Below, piece after piece: positions 1 through 9,778 of a DNA stretch of 64,000 bases. The position numbers and the translations under genes are program-made. The DNA is taken from positions 1 to 64,000 of the forward strand of contig NZ_JBGGTX010000004.1 of NCBI RefSeq assembly GCF_041287255.1. Reading direction: 5' to 3'. The stretch comes from Tamlana flava (GTDB lineage: Bacteria > Bacteroidota > Bacteroidia > Flavobacteriales > Flavobacteriaceae). How positions within the stretch are numbered: the first letter of the stretch is position 1; every line of letters starts with the position of its first letter. The notes beneath the pieces were generated by a model, which searched no databases, had not been told where the DNA came from, and worked only from the letters and a program-made list of their open reading frames with translations.

Positions 1-1660
1 TGGACCAATTGCAGTAACCATAACCCAAGTTGTCATAATAACCTGCAATTTGTGGCCAACCGTAGTTTTTACCAGCTGTAATAATGTTTATTTCATCATC
101 TACTTTTGGACCATGTTCCGATGAATATAAGGCTCCATTAGAACCAAAAACAATACCTTGGGGGTTTCTGTGCCCGTAGGTATATACATGGCTTTGCACG
201 CTGTTTAATATAGGGTTGTCAGAAGGTATGGAGCCATCTAGGTTCATCCGTAATATTTTGCCCTTATAATCAGAATAATCGGAAGGGCTTGTTGGTAAAT
301 ATTGAGCCCTTATTTCCAGACAGGCATTTTGAAATTGATTATAACCTTGGTCTCCAGCAGTGTAATACAATTTCATGTCAGGCCCAATTTGAAGCTTGCC
401 TGAATTATGGTCGTTGCTCGCGTCAAAGCCTTCAAGTATGGTTGTGGCACTAGAAGCATCCAGTGTGCCTGTAGAAGATATGTATCTATAGCTTTCAATT
501 CGTAATTTTCTTCCTCCTGAATCATAAGTGTATGCCAAATAAACAAGATTGTTGGAGGTATTGATGTCATTATATAAATCTGGGTGAACGGCCATACCCA
601 TTAGTCCATCCTGTCCGGCTGTTTGGTACACAACCGAAGTTAAATCCAGCATCACAGATTTGCTTCCCCCGTTAACCGGGTCGACTTTTACAACTTGTTT
701 TCCCACACGCTCTGTAATCCACAAATAATTATCAGGTCCATAAACTATGGTGTTTGGGTAGTTTAATTCATTATCAGGAGTAATGTTTGTAACGTTCCAA
801 TCAGGGCCACTTGTGGTAGGTGTGTAAGTTGTGTTTTCTGCATTCCCAAACAAATTTATAATGTATGGATTCTCATCGGAATCATCATTGGCTATACTAA
901 TTATTGCACTATGTGAGCCAGCGGTAAGTGGGTTATATTGCACAATAAAAGTAGATTCTGTACCACCTGCTATTGAAGCGCTAGTAGGTTGTGCGCTAAT
1001 GGTAAATTCACCATCTCCAGTTATTGCGACTAAATCAGGTGACCCAGTTAAACTTAAATTTGTATTTAACGAACTAATATTTTTTATGGAGAATGATTCG
1101 AATGCAAAATTATTTGGGGGAATTGTTCCAAAATCAAAACTTCCATTATTGCTAATTGAAGAAGCTGAACTATCTGTTATATCAATTTCTGGTAGCGGCA
1201 TTGTGCCAGTTCCCTGAATTGAAAATGTATATGGAGCATTGGTTCCATTTGAAAAGGTTATAGTGACCAAAGCCGTTTTTAATCCTATAGAACTTGGTGT
1301 AAACGTGATGATGTGACTGATTGGTGTATCACCTCCTTTTAAGCTACCTAAATTAGAACTATCAGTACTGAAGTCAGTAGATCCAGATAAAGTCACTATA
1401 ATGTCGTTTAGTCTTAACCTGGGGTTTCCACCATTGGTAGTATTGTTTAAAACGAAAGTATTGTTCTTGGTAGAGCCTACCCCCACATTGCTAAAATCAG
1501 TATTGTTTGAGACGGAGGGAGAGGAAGATCCATTAGAAATTATATTGCCATTTCCAGATACGCTCAAGGTGCCTTGAGCAAATAACTGTGAACTGAACAA
1601 TAATAAAAGTAAACATAAGAACAGATTACTTTTTTGTGGTTCATTGGTTGGTTTCATCAT
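1..1660 (-). CDS. PQQ-dependent soluble sugar dehydrogenase with N-terminal Ig-like modules (3' end cut by window)
   Basis: An open frame runs on the minus strand from tandem ATGs at 1660/1657 off the window edge, about 553 codons. Residues 1-29 look like a signal peptide ending LFAQ. Residues about 30-270 form two Ig-like repeats of the kind found in ASPM/SPD-2/Hydin-type modules. From about residue 283 the protein resembles soluble PQQ glucose dehydrogenase (GdhB) of Acinetobacter: a WITER segment, DHNSGKL with the likely catalytic His418, the GDQGYNQ calcium-loop type segment, GHRNPQG, and SEHGP followed by DDEIN. Known role of the family: periplasmic or extracellular oxidation of aldoses at C1 with PQQ and Ca. 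Sugar specificity cannot be read from the sequence. It diverges from the kduI operon across a 475-bp gap and has no LacI operator of its own, so membership in the pectin regulon is unproven. A C-terminal sorting domain may lie beyond the edge. Confidence 0.85.
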   Translation of the reverse strand, partial: MMKPTNEPQKSNLFLCLLLLLFSSQLFAQGTLSVSGNGNIISNGSSSPSVSNNTDFSNVGVGSTKNNTFVLNNTTNGGNPRLRLNDIIVTLSGSTDFSTDSSNLGSLKGGDTPISHIITFTPSSIGLKTALVTITFSNGTNAPYTFSIQGTGTMPLPEIDITDSSASSISNNGSFDFGTIPPNNFAFESFSIKNISSLNTNLSLTGSPDLVAITGDGEFTISAQPTSASIAGGTESTFIVQYNPLTAGSHSAIISIANDDSDENPYIINLFGNAENTTYTPTTSGPDWNVTNITPDNELNYPNTIVYGPDNYLWITERVGKQVVKVDPVNGGSKSVMLDLTSVVYQTAGQDGLMGMAVHPDLYNDINTSNNLVYLAYTYDSGGRKLRIESYRYISSTGTLDASSATTILEGFDASNDHNSGKLQIGPDMKLYYTAGDQGYNQFQNACLEIRAQYLPTSPSDYSDYKGKILRMNLDGSIPSDNPILNSVQSHVYTYGHRNPQGIVFGSNGALYSSEHGPKVDDEINIITAGKNYGWPQIAGYYDNLGYGYCNWS

Positions 1661-2076
1661 GTGTATAAATGTTTTTGGTTTAAAAAGTTAAAAAACTAGG
1701 AATAAAAATAGAAATTATTGGGTGACCTATTTAACTTATCAATTTTTATAATTAAAAAGTTGTTAACGAAAAAAGTTGACCAGAAGTTAACAAGTATTTG
1801 TGATTTCAAGAAGTGGTTTCCGAACTTTATTCCTCGTAATAATTAGAAATTGAAAAGCAACTCAAAGACTCTTAATAATGAAGAAGATAATTCAACATTA
1901 TTAACTTAAAATGAAAAATATCTTTTATCTTGAGGATTCTTAAAAACTGGTCGTTCGTAAAATAATGAATCGCCCATTTTTCAAATGGAAGATTTCGATA
2001 ACGAGCTTTTAAATCAAATAAACTAAACTAATAACCGTAATTTCGATTGTAAAACAATAAACATAATAAAAAACAC
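1661..2076. other. Intergenic region between divergent genes
   Basis: No credible coding frame was seen in either direction. The sequence is strongly AT-rich and must hold the promoter of the minus-strand dehydrogenase, but no clear TTTG/TAnnTTTG pair was recognised for it. The kduI promoter and operator lie at the right end and are listed separately. A degenerate GTAATTTCGATTGTA at about 2037-2051 resembles the operator with two extra bases and was not accepted. Confidence 0.6.
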
Positions 2077-2120
2077 TTGCTTTTTAACTTAAATGTATTA
2101 TTTTTGTGTAATCGATTACA
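2077..2120 (+). promoter_or_regulatory. kduI promoter with LacI-type operator
   Basis: A TTG at 2077-2079, a 19-base spacer and TATTTTTG at 2099-2106 match the Bacteroidota promoter. The perfect 14-bp palindrome TGTAATCGATTACA at 2107-2120 starts on the next base, so it covers the expected transcription start. With ATG at 2136 the leader would be only about 25 nt. Confidence 0.8.
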
Positions 2121-2135
2121 TAAATTATCTGAACA

Positions 2136-2975
2136 ATGAAAGAATATGACATGAGGTATGCTTCGGGTCCTGAGGCAGTTAAACGATACGACACACAACA
2201 ACTACGCGACGAATTTTTAATTCAAAACCTTTTTAGAGAGGACGATATCCATTGGGTTTATACCCATTATGATAGGTTTATGGTAGCTGGTGTTATACCA
2301 GTGAAGAAAGATGTTTCACTCGAGGCCATTGACCCCTTAAAGGCTTCTTATTTTTTGGAAAGAAGGGAAATGGGTATCATTAACGTTGGGGGAGCTGGAA
2401 CGATAACTGTAGATGGAACAACGTACGAAATAGATAATAAAGAAGCACTTTACTTAGGCCAAGGAAATAAAAATGTTGTTTTTTCGAGTAAATCTTCAGG
2501 TAGTCCTGCAAAATTCTACATCAATTCAACTCCAGCGCACAAAGCATATCCAAATAAAAAAATAGGTAAGGAAGATGTTGAGACCATTGAACTTGGTTCT
2601 CCTGAAACGGCTAATGCCCGTACATTAAGAAAATATATAGTAAATAGCGTGGTAGATGTATGCCAGTTGCAAATGGGTATGACGTCTATAAAAACCGGCA
2701 GCAGTTGGAATACCATGCCGGCCCACGTGCATGACAGAAGAATGGAGGTTTATTTCTACTTTGAGGTTCCTTCCGATCAAGCTGTTTGCCATTTCATGGG
2801 TGAGCCAACCGAGACTAGACATATTTGGATGGGCAATAACGAAGCTGTAATCTCACCTCCATGGTCAATTCACGCAGGTTCTGGAACAAGTGCATACAGC
2901 TTTATTTGGGGAATGGCGGGAGAAAACTTGGATTATGGTGATATGGATGTTTGTAAAATAAATGAATTAAGGTAA
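2136..2975 (+). CDS. kduI: 5-dehydro-4-deoxy-D-glucuronate isomerase
   Basis: The 279-aa length matches Escherichia coli KduI (278 aa), and the proteins align end to end by eye, including SYFLERRE and INVGGAGTITVDG. The four zinc ligands known in the E. coli enzyme are present as His197, His199 and Glu204 (HVHDRRMEVYFYF) and His246 (SIHAGSG). Role: cytoplasmic isomerisation of 5-keto-4-deoxyuronate, the open-chain form of the unsaturated uronate released by lyases and GH105, to 2,5-diketo-3-deoxygluconate. It is the first gene of the uronate operon, four bases ahead of kduD, directly behind the operator-bearing promoter. ATG at 2151 is a possible alternative start. Confidence 0.97.
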   Translation: MKEYDMRYASGPEAVKRYDTQQLRDEFLIQNLFREDDIHWVYTHYDRFMVAGVIPVKKDVSLEAIDPLKASYFLERREMGIINVGGAGTITVDGTTYEIDNKEALYLGQGNKNVVFSSKSSGSPAKFYINSTPAHKAYPNKKIGKEDVETIELGSPETANARTLRKYIVNSVVDVCQLQMGMTSIKTGSSWNTMPAHVHDRRMEVYFYFEVPSDQAVCHFMGEPTETRHIWMGNNEAVISPPWSIHAGSGTSAYSFIWGMAGENLDYGDMDVCKINELR

Positions 2976-2979
2976 AATT

Positions 2980-3774
2980 ATGTCTATAAATTTATTTGAC
3001 CTTACAGGTAAAGTAGCTTTAATAACGGGTGGGACACATGGTTTGGGAATGGCCATGGCCATGGGACTTGGTAAAGCGGGTGTAACTTTGGTTGTCAACG
3101 GTGCTTCTTCTCAAGAAAAATTGGATAAGGCAGTAGCCGAATATAAGTCAGAAGGACTAAACGCCCATGGTTATTTGTTTGATGTCACTGACGAAGCTCA
3201 AGTAATTGAAAATATCAACAAGATTGAAAAGGAAGTTGGCCAAATCGATATCTTGGTAAACAATGCAGGTATTATTAAAAGAACTCCTCTAGAAGATATG
3301 GAAGTTGCCGATTTCGAGCAAGTTTTAAAAGTTGATTTGGTAAGTCCGTTTATCATGTCTAAACATGTCGTGAAGGGCATGATAAGTAGAGGAGAAGGTA
3401 AGATTATCAATATTTGCTCTATGATGAGTGAACTAGGCAGAAATACTGTTGGGGCCTATGCGGCTGCAAAAGGAGGGTTAAAAATGTTAACCAGAAATAT
3501 GGCAACAGAATGGTCCAAACACAATGTTCAAGTAAATGGCATTGGCCCAGGCTACTTTGCGACAAGTCAAACTGCGCCAATTCGAGTTGATGGTCATCCA
3601 TTTAATGATTTTATAATCGGAAGAACTCCAGCAGGACGTTGGGGCGACCCGGAAGATTTACAGGGAGCAGCCATCTTTCTTGCCTCAAAGGCTAGCAATT
3701 TTGTAAGTGGACAGATTGTATATGTTGATGGAGGTATTTTGGCAACTATTGGAAAACCAGCTAACGAAAACTAA
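2980..3774 (+). CDS. kduD: 2-dehydro-3-deoxy-D-gluconate 5-dehydrogenase
   Basis: A 264-aa short-chain dehydrogenase: the nucleotide-binding TGGTHGLG motif near residue 16, NNAG near 92, and a catalytic triad Ser147, Tyr160, Lys164 (YAAAK). Role: NAD(P)H-dependent reduction of 2,5-diketo-3-deoxygluconate to 2-keto-3-deoxygluconate in the cytoplasm, directly after KduI. The SDR family alone would not fix the substrate; the four-base spacing from kduI and the following uronate genes do. Length fits KduD (about 253-265 aa). Confidence 0.95.
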   Translation: MSINLFDLTGKVALITGGTHGLGMAMAMGLGKAGVTLVVNGASSQEKLDKAVAEYKSEGLNAHGYLFDVTDEAQVIENINKIEKEVGQIDILVNNAGIIKRTPLEDMEVADFEQVLKVDLVSPFIMSKHVVKGMISRGEGKIINICSMMSELGRNTVGAYAAAKGGLKMLTRNMATEWSKHNVQVNGIGPGYFATSQTAPIRVDGHPFNDFIIGRTPAGRWGDPEDLQGAAIFLASKASNFVSGQIVYVDGGILATIGKPANEN

Positions 3775-3798
3775 ATAATAAACTAATTTCATTAAAAA

Positions 3799-5205
3799 AT
3801 GAGTAAGACATTTATTCACGATAATTTTTTATTGGAAAATAAATACGCCGAAGAATTATATCATAATTATTCGAAAAATCAACCAATAATAGATTATCAC
3901 AACCATTTGCCGCCCCAACAAATTGCAGAGGACAAAACGTTTAGCAACATTACCAATGTTTGGATTAATGGCGACCATTACAAGTGGCGAGCCATGAGAA
4001 CTCTTGGAGTGAACGAAAAGTTTATAACCGGAGACGGTTCAGATAAGGATAAGTTCTTGAACTGGGCCAAAACAGTACCATATACTATGCGTAATCCACT
4101 TTATCATTGGACACATCTAGAATTGGCCAGATATTTTGGAATTACCGATTTATTGAGTGAGAAAACAGCCGAAAAAGTATGGGACATCACCCAAGAAAAA
4201 TTGAATTCGGATGGGTACAGTTGTAGAGGCTTGCTCAGAAGAGCTAATGCGGAATTGGTTTGTACTACTGAAGACCCGATAGACACTTTACAGCATCACC
4301 AAGAAATGGCCAAAGAAAATTTGGGCTTTAAGGTCAGTACTGCTTTTAGACCAGATAAAGCCATTTTAATTTCAGCAGAAGGCTATAAAGGGTATTTGGA
4401 GGCATTGGGAAAATCAGCGGGAGTTGAGATAAAATCATTCTCAACTTTATGTGATGCCTTAAGAAACAGAATACAGTTTTTCCATGATAATGGCTGTAGA
4501 CTGTGTGATCACGGATTAAATCAAATTTACTTTGAGAACTATACAGAAAACGAGGTTGATTCAATTCTCAAAAAGTATCTTTCAGGAAAAACTTTGTTAA
4601 ATGAAGAAGAACTGAAATTCCAAAGTGCCGTGCTGGTTTACTTATCTGAAACTTACCATGAGTTTGGTTGGGTTCAGCAGTTTCATTTAGGGGCATTAAG
4701 AAATAACAATGCCCGTATGCACCGAATTTTGGGACCAGATACAGGATGGGATTCTATCGGTGATTATCCACAAGCCGAAAAACTATCAGCATTTCTAAAT
4801 GCTTTGGACACTAAGGATAAATTAACCAAAACCATTCTCTATAATTTAAATCCTGCTGATAACGAAGTTATGGCCACTATGATTGGTAACTTTAATGATG
4901 GCAGCGTAAAAGGAAAAGTACAATGGGGTTCCGGATGGTGGTTTTTAGACCAAAAAGATGGTATGACCAAACAAATGAATGCTCTTTCAAATATGGGCCT
5001 AATAAGTTGTTTTGTTGGTATGCTTACTGATTCACGTAGCTTCTTGTCGTTTCCAAGGCATGAATATTTCAGACGTTTACTTTGCAATCTATTAGGTGAT
5101 GAAATTCAACGTGGTGAGCTACCAAAAGAAGAAATGCAATGGATTGGTAAAATGGTTTCCGATATAAGTTATAATAACGCCAAAGAATATTTCAATTTTA
5201 AATAA
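3799..5205 (+). CDS. uxaC: Uronate (galacturonate/glucuronate) isomerase
   Basis: The 468-aa product matches the E. coli UxaC length (470 aa). The N-terminal metal-binding stretch DYHNHLPPQ (His34 and His36) is diagnostic of this amidohydrolase-superfamily isomerase, and the TRP...VGMLTDSRSFLSFPRHEYFRR-like C-terminal region near residues 410-435 is characteristic. Role: D-galacturonate to D-tagaturonate, and D-glucuronate to D-fructuronate. In this operon it feeds UxaB; no fructuronate branch (UxuA/UxuB) is visible, so galacturonate is the expected substrate. Confidence 0.96.
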   Translation: MSKTFIHDNFLLENKYAEELYHNYSKNQPIIDYHNHLPPQQIAEDKTFSNITNVWINGDHYKWRAMRTLGVNEKFITGDGSDKDKFLNWAKTVPYTMRNPLYHWTHLELARYFGITDLLSEKTAEKVWDITQEKLNSDGYSCRGLLRRANAELVCTTEDPIDTLQHHQEMAKENLGFKVSTAFRPDKAILISAEGYKGYLEALGKSAGVEIKSFSTLCDALRNRIQFFHDNGCRLCDHGLNQIYFENYTENEVDSILKKYLSGKTLLNEEELKFQSAVLVYLSETYHEFGWVQQFHLGALRNNNARMHRILGPDTGWDSIGDYPQAEKLSAFLNALDTKDKLTKTILYNLNPADNEVMATMIGNFNDGSVKGKVQWGSGWWFLDQKDGMTKQMNALSNMGLISCFVGMLTDSRSFLSFPRHEYFRRLLCNLLGDEIQRGELPKEEMQWIGKMVSDISYNNAKEYFNFK

Positions 5206-5267
5206 AGCATTGCTCAAGGAAAGTAAATTTTTACCATATTAGCTGTGCCAACTAAACTAAATTAATT

Positions 5268-6569
5268 ATGAGTGAAACAACTAAGATAGGAAACTATCGT
5301 TACAGGATTTTAGCACTATTAATGTTTGCTACAACCATTAACTACTTTGATAGAAGTATTATTGGGGTAATGGCTCCAACTCTTGAAAAATTGTTCGGAT
5401 GGACAAACAGTGATTATGCCAATATTATGATATCTTTTAAGGTAGCATATGCCATTGGTATGCTCTCAATGGGAGGATTAATAGACCGATTGGGAACCAA
5501 AAAAGGATATGTTTTATCAATTGGGCTTTGGAGTTTATTTGGTATGTTGCACGCTGCAGTCCGTCCAGGATTTAGTGTTATAGGTTTCGCAGCAGCTCGA
5601 TTTGGTTTAGGGTTCGGTGAGTCAGGAAACTTTCCTGCAGCCATAAAAACAACTGCTGAATGGTTTCCAAAAAAGGACCGTGCTTTTGCAACAGGTCTGT
5701 TCAATGCAGCAACCAGTGTGGGTGCCATTGCGGCTCCTTTTGTAGTGGGTTGGATTGTACACGAAAATGGTAAAAATTGGCAAATTCCATTTTTGATTAC
5801 AGGTGCTTTAAGTGCCTTGTGGGTGTTTTTGTGGTTTAGAACCTACAAAAAACCAGAAGTTCATCCCCGCTTATCTAAAGAGGAACTAGATTATATACAA
5901 AGTGATTCAGGTAAAGCGGAGTCTGAAGAAAAACTGCCTTGGAGCAGTGTATTGGGTAAACGTCAAACTTGGGCATTTGGTTTGGCGAAGGTTACAGATG
6001 CTGTATGGTGGTTCTATTTGTTTTGGGGAGCAAAATTCTTGCACGATACTTTTGGTGTAAATATTCATGATATTGCTTTGCCGTTCTTTGTGATTTATAT
6101 TATGGCCGATGGTGGAAGTATTTTAGGGGGTTACCTTTCAGGGGTATTTATGCGTAAAGGCTGGTCAGTTAATAAGGCTAGAAAGCTAACATTATTGATA
6201 TGTGCTTTAATCATTTTACCGGTTGCTATAGTGGCTATTACAGACAATAAATGGTTGGCCATTTTCCTTATTGGACTTGGAGCCGCCGGTCACCAAGCAT
6301 GGTCTGCCAATATTTTTACTTTGGCTTCTGATGTATTTCCTAAAAAAGCCACAGCTTCTGTTGTAGGTATTGGAGGAATGATTGGTGCTGTTGCGGGTAT
6401 TGTGGCCGATGCTTTGTTGGGTTCCGTTTTAGATCAAGCTGGGAATTCTGGCTATTTCTGGGCATTTTTGGTAGCCGGTTCATGTTACCTAATCATATTA
6501 GGATTGGTACATTTATTAATGCCTAAAATGACACCACTTGATGAAAATTTAAATCTGGTTACAGAATAA
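5268..6569 (+). CDS. exuT: Major facilitator transporter, hexuronate (ExuT-like) type
   Basis: A 433-aa hydrophobic protein with about twelve membrane segments, an RLGTKKGY-type loop 2-3 motif near residues 80-88 and a long hydrophilic central loop near residues 200-230. The N-terminal NYFDRSIIGVMAPTL and the GFGESGNFPAAIK segment are typical of the anion:cation symporter branch that includes ExuT. Inferred role: uptake of galacturonate or related uronates across the inner membrane for UxaC. Its position between uxaC and uxaB supports this; direct substrate evidence is absent. Confidence 0.85.
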   Translation: MSETTKIGNYRYRILALLMFATTINYFDRSIIGVMAPTLEKLFGWTNSDYANIMISFKVAYAIGMLSMGGLIDRLGTKKGYVLSIGLWSLFGMLHAAVRPGFSVIGFAAARFGLGFGESGNFPAAIKTTAEWFPKKDRAFATGLFNAATSVGAIAAPFVVGWIVHENGKNWQIPFLITGALSALWVFLWFRTYKKPEVHPRLSKEELDYIQSDSGKAESEEKLPWSSVLGKRQTWAFGLAKVTDAVWWFYLFWGAKFLHDTFGVNIHDIALPFFVIYIMADGGSILGGYLSGVFMRKGWSVNKARKLTLLICALIILPVAIVAITDNKWLAIFLIGLGAAGHQAWSANIFTLASDVFPKKATASVVGIGGMIGAVAGIVADALLGSVLDQAGNSGYFWAFLVAGSCYLIILGLVHLLMPKMTPLDENLNLVTE

Positions 6570-6624
6570 GAACGATAGGTTTATTCAAATTAAACAATTT
6601 TTTATTTTAGAGTTTTAAAGAAAA

Positions 6625-8070
6625 ATGAAAAAACTAAATAGAGCAAATGTAGGATTAGAAGCAAAACGTCCTATTAAAATAGTGCAGTTTGGAGAAGGTA
6701 ACTTTCTAAGAGCCTTTATTGATTATGCTTTCCAGGAATTGAACAAAAAAGCAAATTTCAATGCTGGGATTGCTGTAGTTCAACCTATAGATAGAGGTCT
6801 TGTAAAGATGTTGAATGACCAAGACGGTTTATACACCCTTTTTATGAAAGGTGTAAAAAAAGGAAAGGAAATTCAGGAAATTGAACTGATTGATAACATT
6901 GTAAAGGGAGTAGACCCTTATGCAAACTTTGAAGAATATCTTAGCTTGGCCAAAGAGGAGTCGCTGGAATTCGTTATTTCAAATACAACTGAGGCTGGAA
7001 TTGCATACGTCGGCTCAGATACTCCAAACATGCAGCCGCCAAGTTCATTTCCTGCAAAGCTAACTCTGCTTTTGCATGAAAGATTTAAGCATTTTAATGG
7101 TGACTCGGGTAAAGGTTTGACCATTATACCTTGTGAATTGATTAACCATAACTCCGAAACTTTAAAGGGAATCATTTTAAAATACATTTCTGATTGGAAT
7201 TTGGGTGATGATTTTAAAAACTGGATTTTAGAAAGTAATGCTTTCCATAGTACATTGGTGGATAGAATTGTACCAGGTTATCCAAAAGATGAAATAGAAG
7301 ATTATAACGCTCAGTTGGATTATGCCGATAATTTAATAGTAGCTGCGGAAGTATTTTTATTGTGGGTTATTGAAGGCGGTGATGACTTGAAAGCTAAATT
7401 GCCATTTGATAAAACGGATTTAGACGTTAAGATTGTAGATGACATGCAACCGTACCGTACCAGAAAAGTGCGTATTTTAAACGGTGCACATACTGCAATG
7501 GTACCATTCTCTTATCTTTATGGTAATAGAACTGTAAAACAATCTGTAGATAATGATTTTACGGGTAAATTTATCAATGAGGCTGTATTCAATGAAATTA
7601 TTGATACCTTGGAAATGGACAGAGATGAATTGAACAGTTTCGCTGATGAAATCTTCGATCGTTTTAGAAATCCATTTATAATTCATAACTTATCAAGCAT
7701 TGCCTTAAACTCTATTTCAAAATTTACCGTAAGGGTATTACCTAGTTTATTGGGTTATGTTGATGTTCATGGTAAAATCCCAACTAACTTAACATTTGCC
7801 TTTGCTTGTTTAATACGGTTTTATAAGGGCACTTGGAAAGGTGAAACACTTCCGGTACAAGATGGAGAAGATATTGTTGCTAAATTTGCTAAAATCTGGG
7901 AATCGAATGAATTTGATAAAGTGGCAAAAGAAACGCTCAGTATAGAAGAATATTGGGGGCAAGATTTAACAAAAGTTGCAAACTTATCCGATGCCGTTGC
8001 CTTAGCTTTAAGAGAAATTGAAGCTAATGGAATAGAAGAAGGTTTTGCTAATTACAATAAAACATACTAG
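6625..8070 (+). CDS. uxaB: Tagaturonate reductase (altronate oxidoreductase)
   Basis: The 481-aa product (E. coli UxaB 483 aa) belongs to the long-chain mannitol dehydrogenase family. It carries the IVQFGEGNFLRAF nucleotide-binding segment near residue 20, SNTTEAGI near 116, IIPCELI near 160 and the KVRILNGAHTA active-site segment with its lysine near 286. Role: NADH-dependent reduction of tagaturonate to altronate, between UxaC and UxaA. UxaB-type features (GEGNFLRAF, TLVDRIV.GYP) favour this over UxuB or mannitol dehydrogenase. Confidence 0.95.
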   Translation: MKKLNRANVGLEAKRPIKIVQFGEGNFLRAFIDYAFQELNKKANFNAGIAVVQPIDRGLVKMLNDQDGLYTLFMKGVKKGKEIQEIELIDNIVKGVDPYANFEEYLSLAKEESLEFVISNTTEAGIAYVGSDTPNMQPPSSFPAKLTLLLHERFKHFNGDSGKGLTIIPCELINHNSETLKGIILKYISDWNLGDDFKNWILESNAFHSTLVDRIVPGYPKDEIEDYNAQLDYADNLIVAAEVFLLWVIEGGDDLKAKLPFDKTDLDVKIVDDMQPYRTRKVRILNGAHTAMVPFSYLYGNRTVKQSVDNDFTGKFINEAVFNEIIDTLEMDRDELNSFADEIFDRFRNPFIIHNLSSIALNSISKFTVRVLPSLLGYVDVHGKIPTNLTFAFACLIRFYKGTWKGETLPVQDGEDIVAKFAKIWESNEFDKVAKETLSIEEYWGQDLTKVANLSDAVALALREIEANGIEEGFANYNKTY

Positions 8071-8100
8071 AGAAAAGTAAAAATTAATGCAATTTTAGGG

Positions 8101-9708
8101 ATGCAAAAGAAACTTATAAAAGTAAATTCATCAGACAATGTTGCTGTTGCCTTGGTTAATTTGAAGGCGGGAGAGGTTATACATTTTCAAGGTGAAGACG
8201 TTAAGATTCTTTCAGATGTCAAATCAAAGCACAAAATAGCTTTGGAAAAGTTTGAGTCTGGAGATAGGATTATCATGTATGGTGTTCTGGTTGGTTCTGC
8301 AAACGGAGTTATTGAAAAAGGCGACGTGTTGACTACCGAAAACGTAAAGCACCAAAGTGAAAAGGTTTTCGGAAAAACTGAATCATTTAGTTGGACGCCA
8401 CCAAATGTTGAAAAATGGAAAGGCCGTACTTTTATGGGCTACCATAGGGAAGACGGACAAGTGGGAACAGAAAATGTTTGGTTATTTTTTCCATTAGTGT
8501 TCTGCGAGAACAAAAACATTGAAAAACTAAAGGAAATATTTGAAAAGGAACTTTTAAGGAAAAAAGTAAATCCACACCAAATGTTGTTGCGTTCATTAGT
8601 AAGTGGAGGTGATGATGTTGAGGTTGTTGAAGAATCTAAAGATGTTTTTGAAAATCTGGACGTAAAATTTATTACACACCCTGGAGGTTGCGGAGGTATT
8701 CGTCAAGACTCAGAAGTATTGGCTAGGCTTTTGGCTGGTTACGTTAACAATCCTAACGTAGCTGGTGCTACAGTACTAAGCTTAGGATGCCAGAATTTAC
8801 AAATAAGTATTTTTAAGGATGCGTTAGATGCCATTAACCCAAACTTAAATAAGCCAGTTTTAATATACGAACAGCAGCAAATGGGTACGGTAGATGAAAT
8901 GCTGTCAACTATAGTTAAAGATTCGTTTTTGGCCATGAAAGAAGCCAATAAAATTGAGCGTAAACCCGCACCGTTATCAAAATTAAAAGTAGGTTTAGAA
9001 TGTGGAGGATCTGATGGTTTTTCAGGAATTTCAGCAAACCCGACTTTGGGAGCAGTTTCAGATTTATTGGTAGCTTTAAAGGGTACTGCTGTTTTGGCTG
9101 AATTCCCAGAGCTTTGTGGTGTTGAGCAAGAATTGGTTAACCGATGTGTGGACGACAAAGATGGTGAGAAGTTTTTGGAACTTATGAAGTCTTATGAAAA
9201 ATCGGTTGTTGCTGCAGGTTCTGGTTTTGATATGAATCCGTCACCAGGAAATATTAAAGATGGATTGATTACCGATGCAATGAAATCGGCCGGAGCCGCC
9301 AAAAAAGGAGGGACTTCGCCTGTAGTTAGTGTGTTAGACTATGCTGAATATATACATGAGCCCGGGTTGAACTTATTGTGTACCCCAGGAAACGATGTAG
9401 AGAGCACAACTGGTCTAGTAGGTTCTGGAGCAAATGTAGTGTTGTTTACAACAGGTTTAGGTACACCAACTGGTAATCCTATTGCTCCAATAATCAAAGT
9501 ATCTTCAAATACCGAACTAAAAGAAAAAATGTCTGATATTATAGATATTGAAACAGGAGCAGTAATACGTGGCGAAAAAACTATTGATGAAATGGCTGAA
9601 GAAATGTTAGATTTCATTATTGAGGTGGCTAGCGGAAGAATAAAAACCAAAGCCAAACTGTTGAGCCAAGACGACTTTATTCCTTGGAAAAGGGGAGTTT
9701 CTTTATAA
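8101..9708 (+). CDS. uxaA: Altronate dehydratase
   Basis: A 535-aa protein with an N-terminal SAF domain (about residues 1-95, DNVAVAL...) fused to the UxaA/GarD dehydratase domain. Family motifs: VGLECGGSDGFSGISANP near residue 297, NPSPGN near 380 and LLCTPGND near 423. Role: dehydration of D-altronate to 2-keto-3-deoxygluconate, the point where the lyase and galacturonate branches merge. It is longer than E. coli UxaA (495 aa). It is clearly different from the second family member at 58546-60072, which aligns with GarD. It is the last gene of the operon; a strong terminator follows. Confidence 0.93.
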   Translation: MQKKLIKVNSSDNVAVALVNLKAGEVIHFQGEDVKILSDVKSKHKIALEKFESGDRIIMYGVLVGSANGVIEKGDVLTTENVKHQSEKVFGKTESFSWTPPNVEKWKGRTFMGYHREDGQVGTENVWLFFPLVFCENKNIEKLKEIFEKELLRKKVNPHQMLLRSLVSGGDDVEVVEESKDVFENLDVKFITHPGGCGGIRQDSEVLARLLAGYVNNPNVAGATVLSLGCQNLQISIFKDALDAINPNLNKPVLIYEQQQMGTVDEMLSTIVKDSFLAMKEANKIERKPAPLSKLKVGLECGGSDGFSGISANPTLGAVSDLLVALKGTAVLAEFPELCGVEQELVNRCVDDKDGEKFLELMKSYEKSVVAAGSGFDMNPSPGNIKDGLITDAMKSAGAAKKGGTSPVVSVLDYAEYIHEPGLNLLCTPGNDVESTTGLVGSGANVVLFTTGLGTPTGNPIAPIIKVSSNTELKEKMSDIIDIETGAVIRGEKTIDEMAEEMLDFIIEVASGRIKTKAKLLSQDDFIPWKRGVSL

Positions 9709-9725
9709 AATAAAATTAAGTGTTA

Positions 9726-9761
9726 AAACAAAAAGCCAAGACTAATCTTGGCTTTTTGTTT
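9726..9761. terminator. Bidirectional terminator between uxaA and lacI
   Basis: A perfect 15-bp inverted repeat (AAACAAAAAGCCAAG / CTTGGCTTTTTGTTT) with a 6-base loop sits between two convergent genes. A T-run flanks the stem on each strand, so it should stop transcription of both. Confidence 0.93.
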
Positions 9762-9778
9762 ATTTAAAGGTTTCAAAT

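Noticed and set aside
831..1217. Plus-strand open frame of 128 codons
   Set aside because: It lies fully inside the minus-strand PQQ dehydrogenase frame, which has clear homology and continues across it; the plus frame has no recognisable features.
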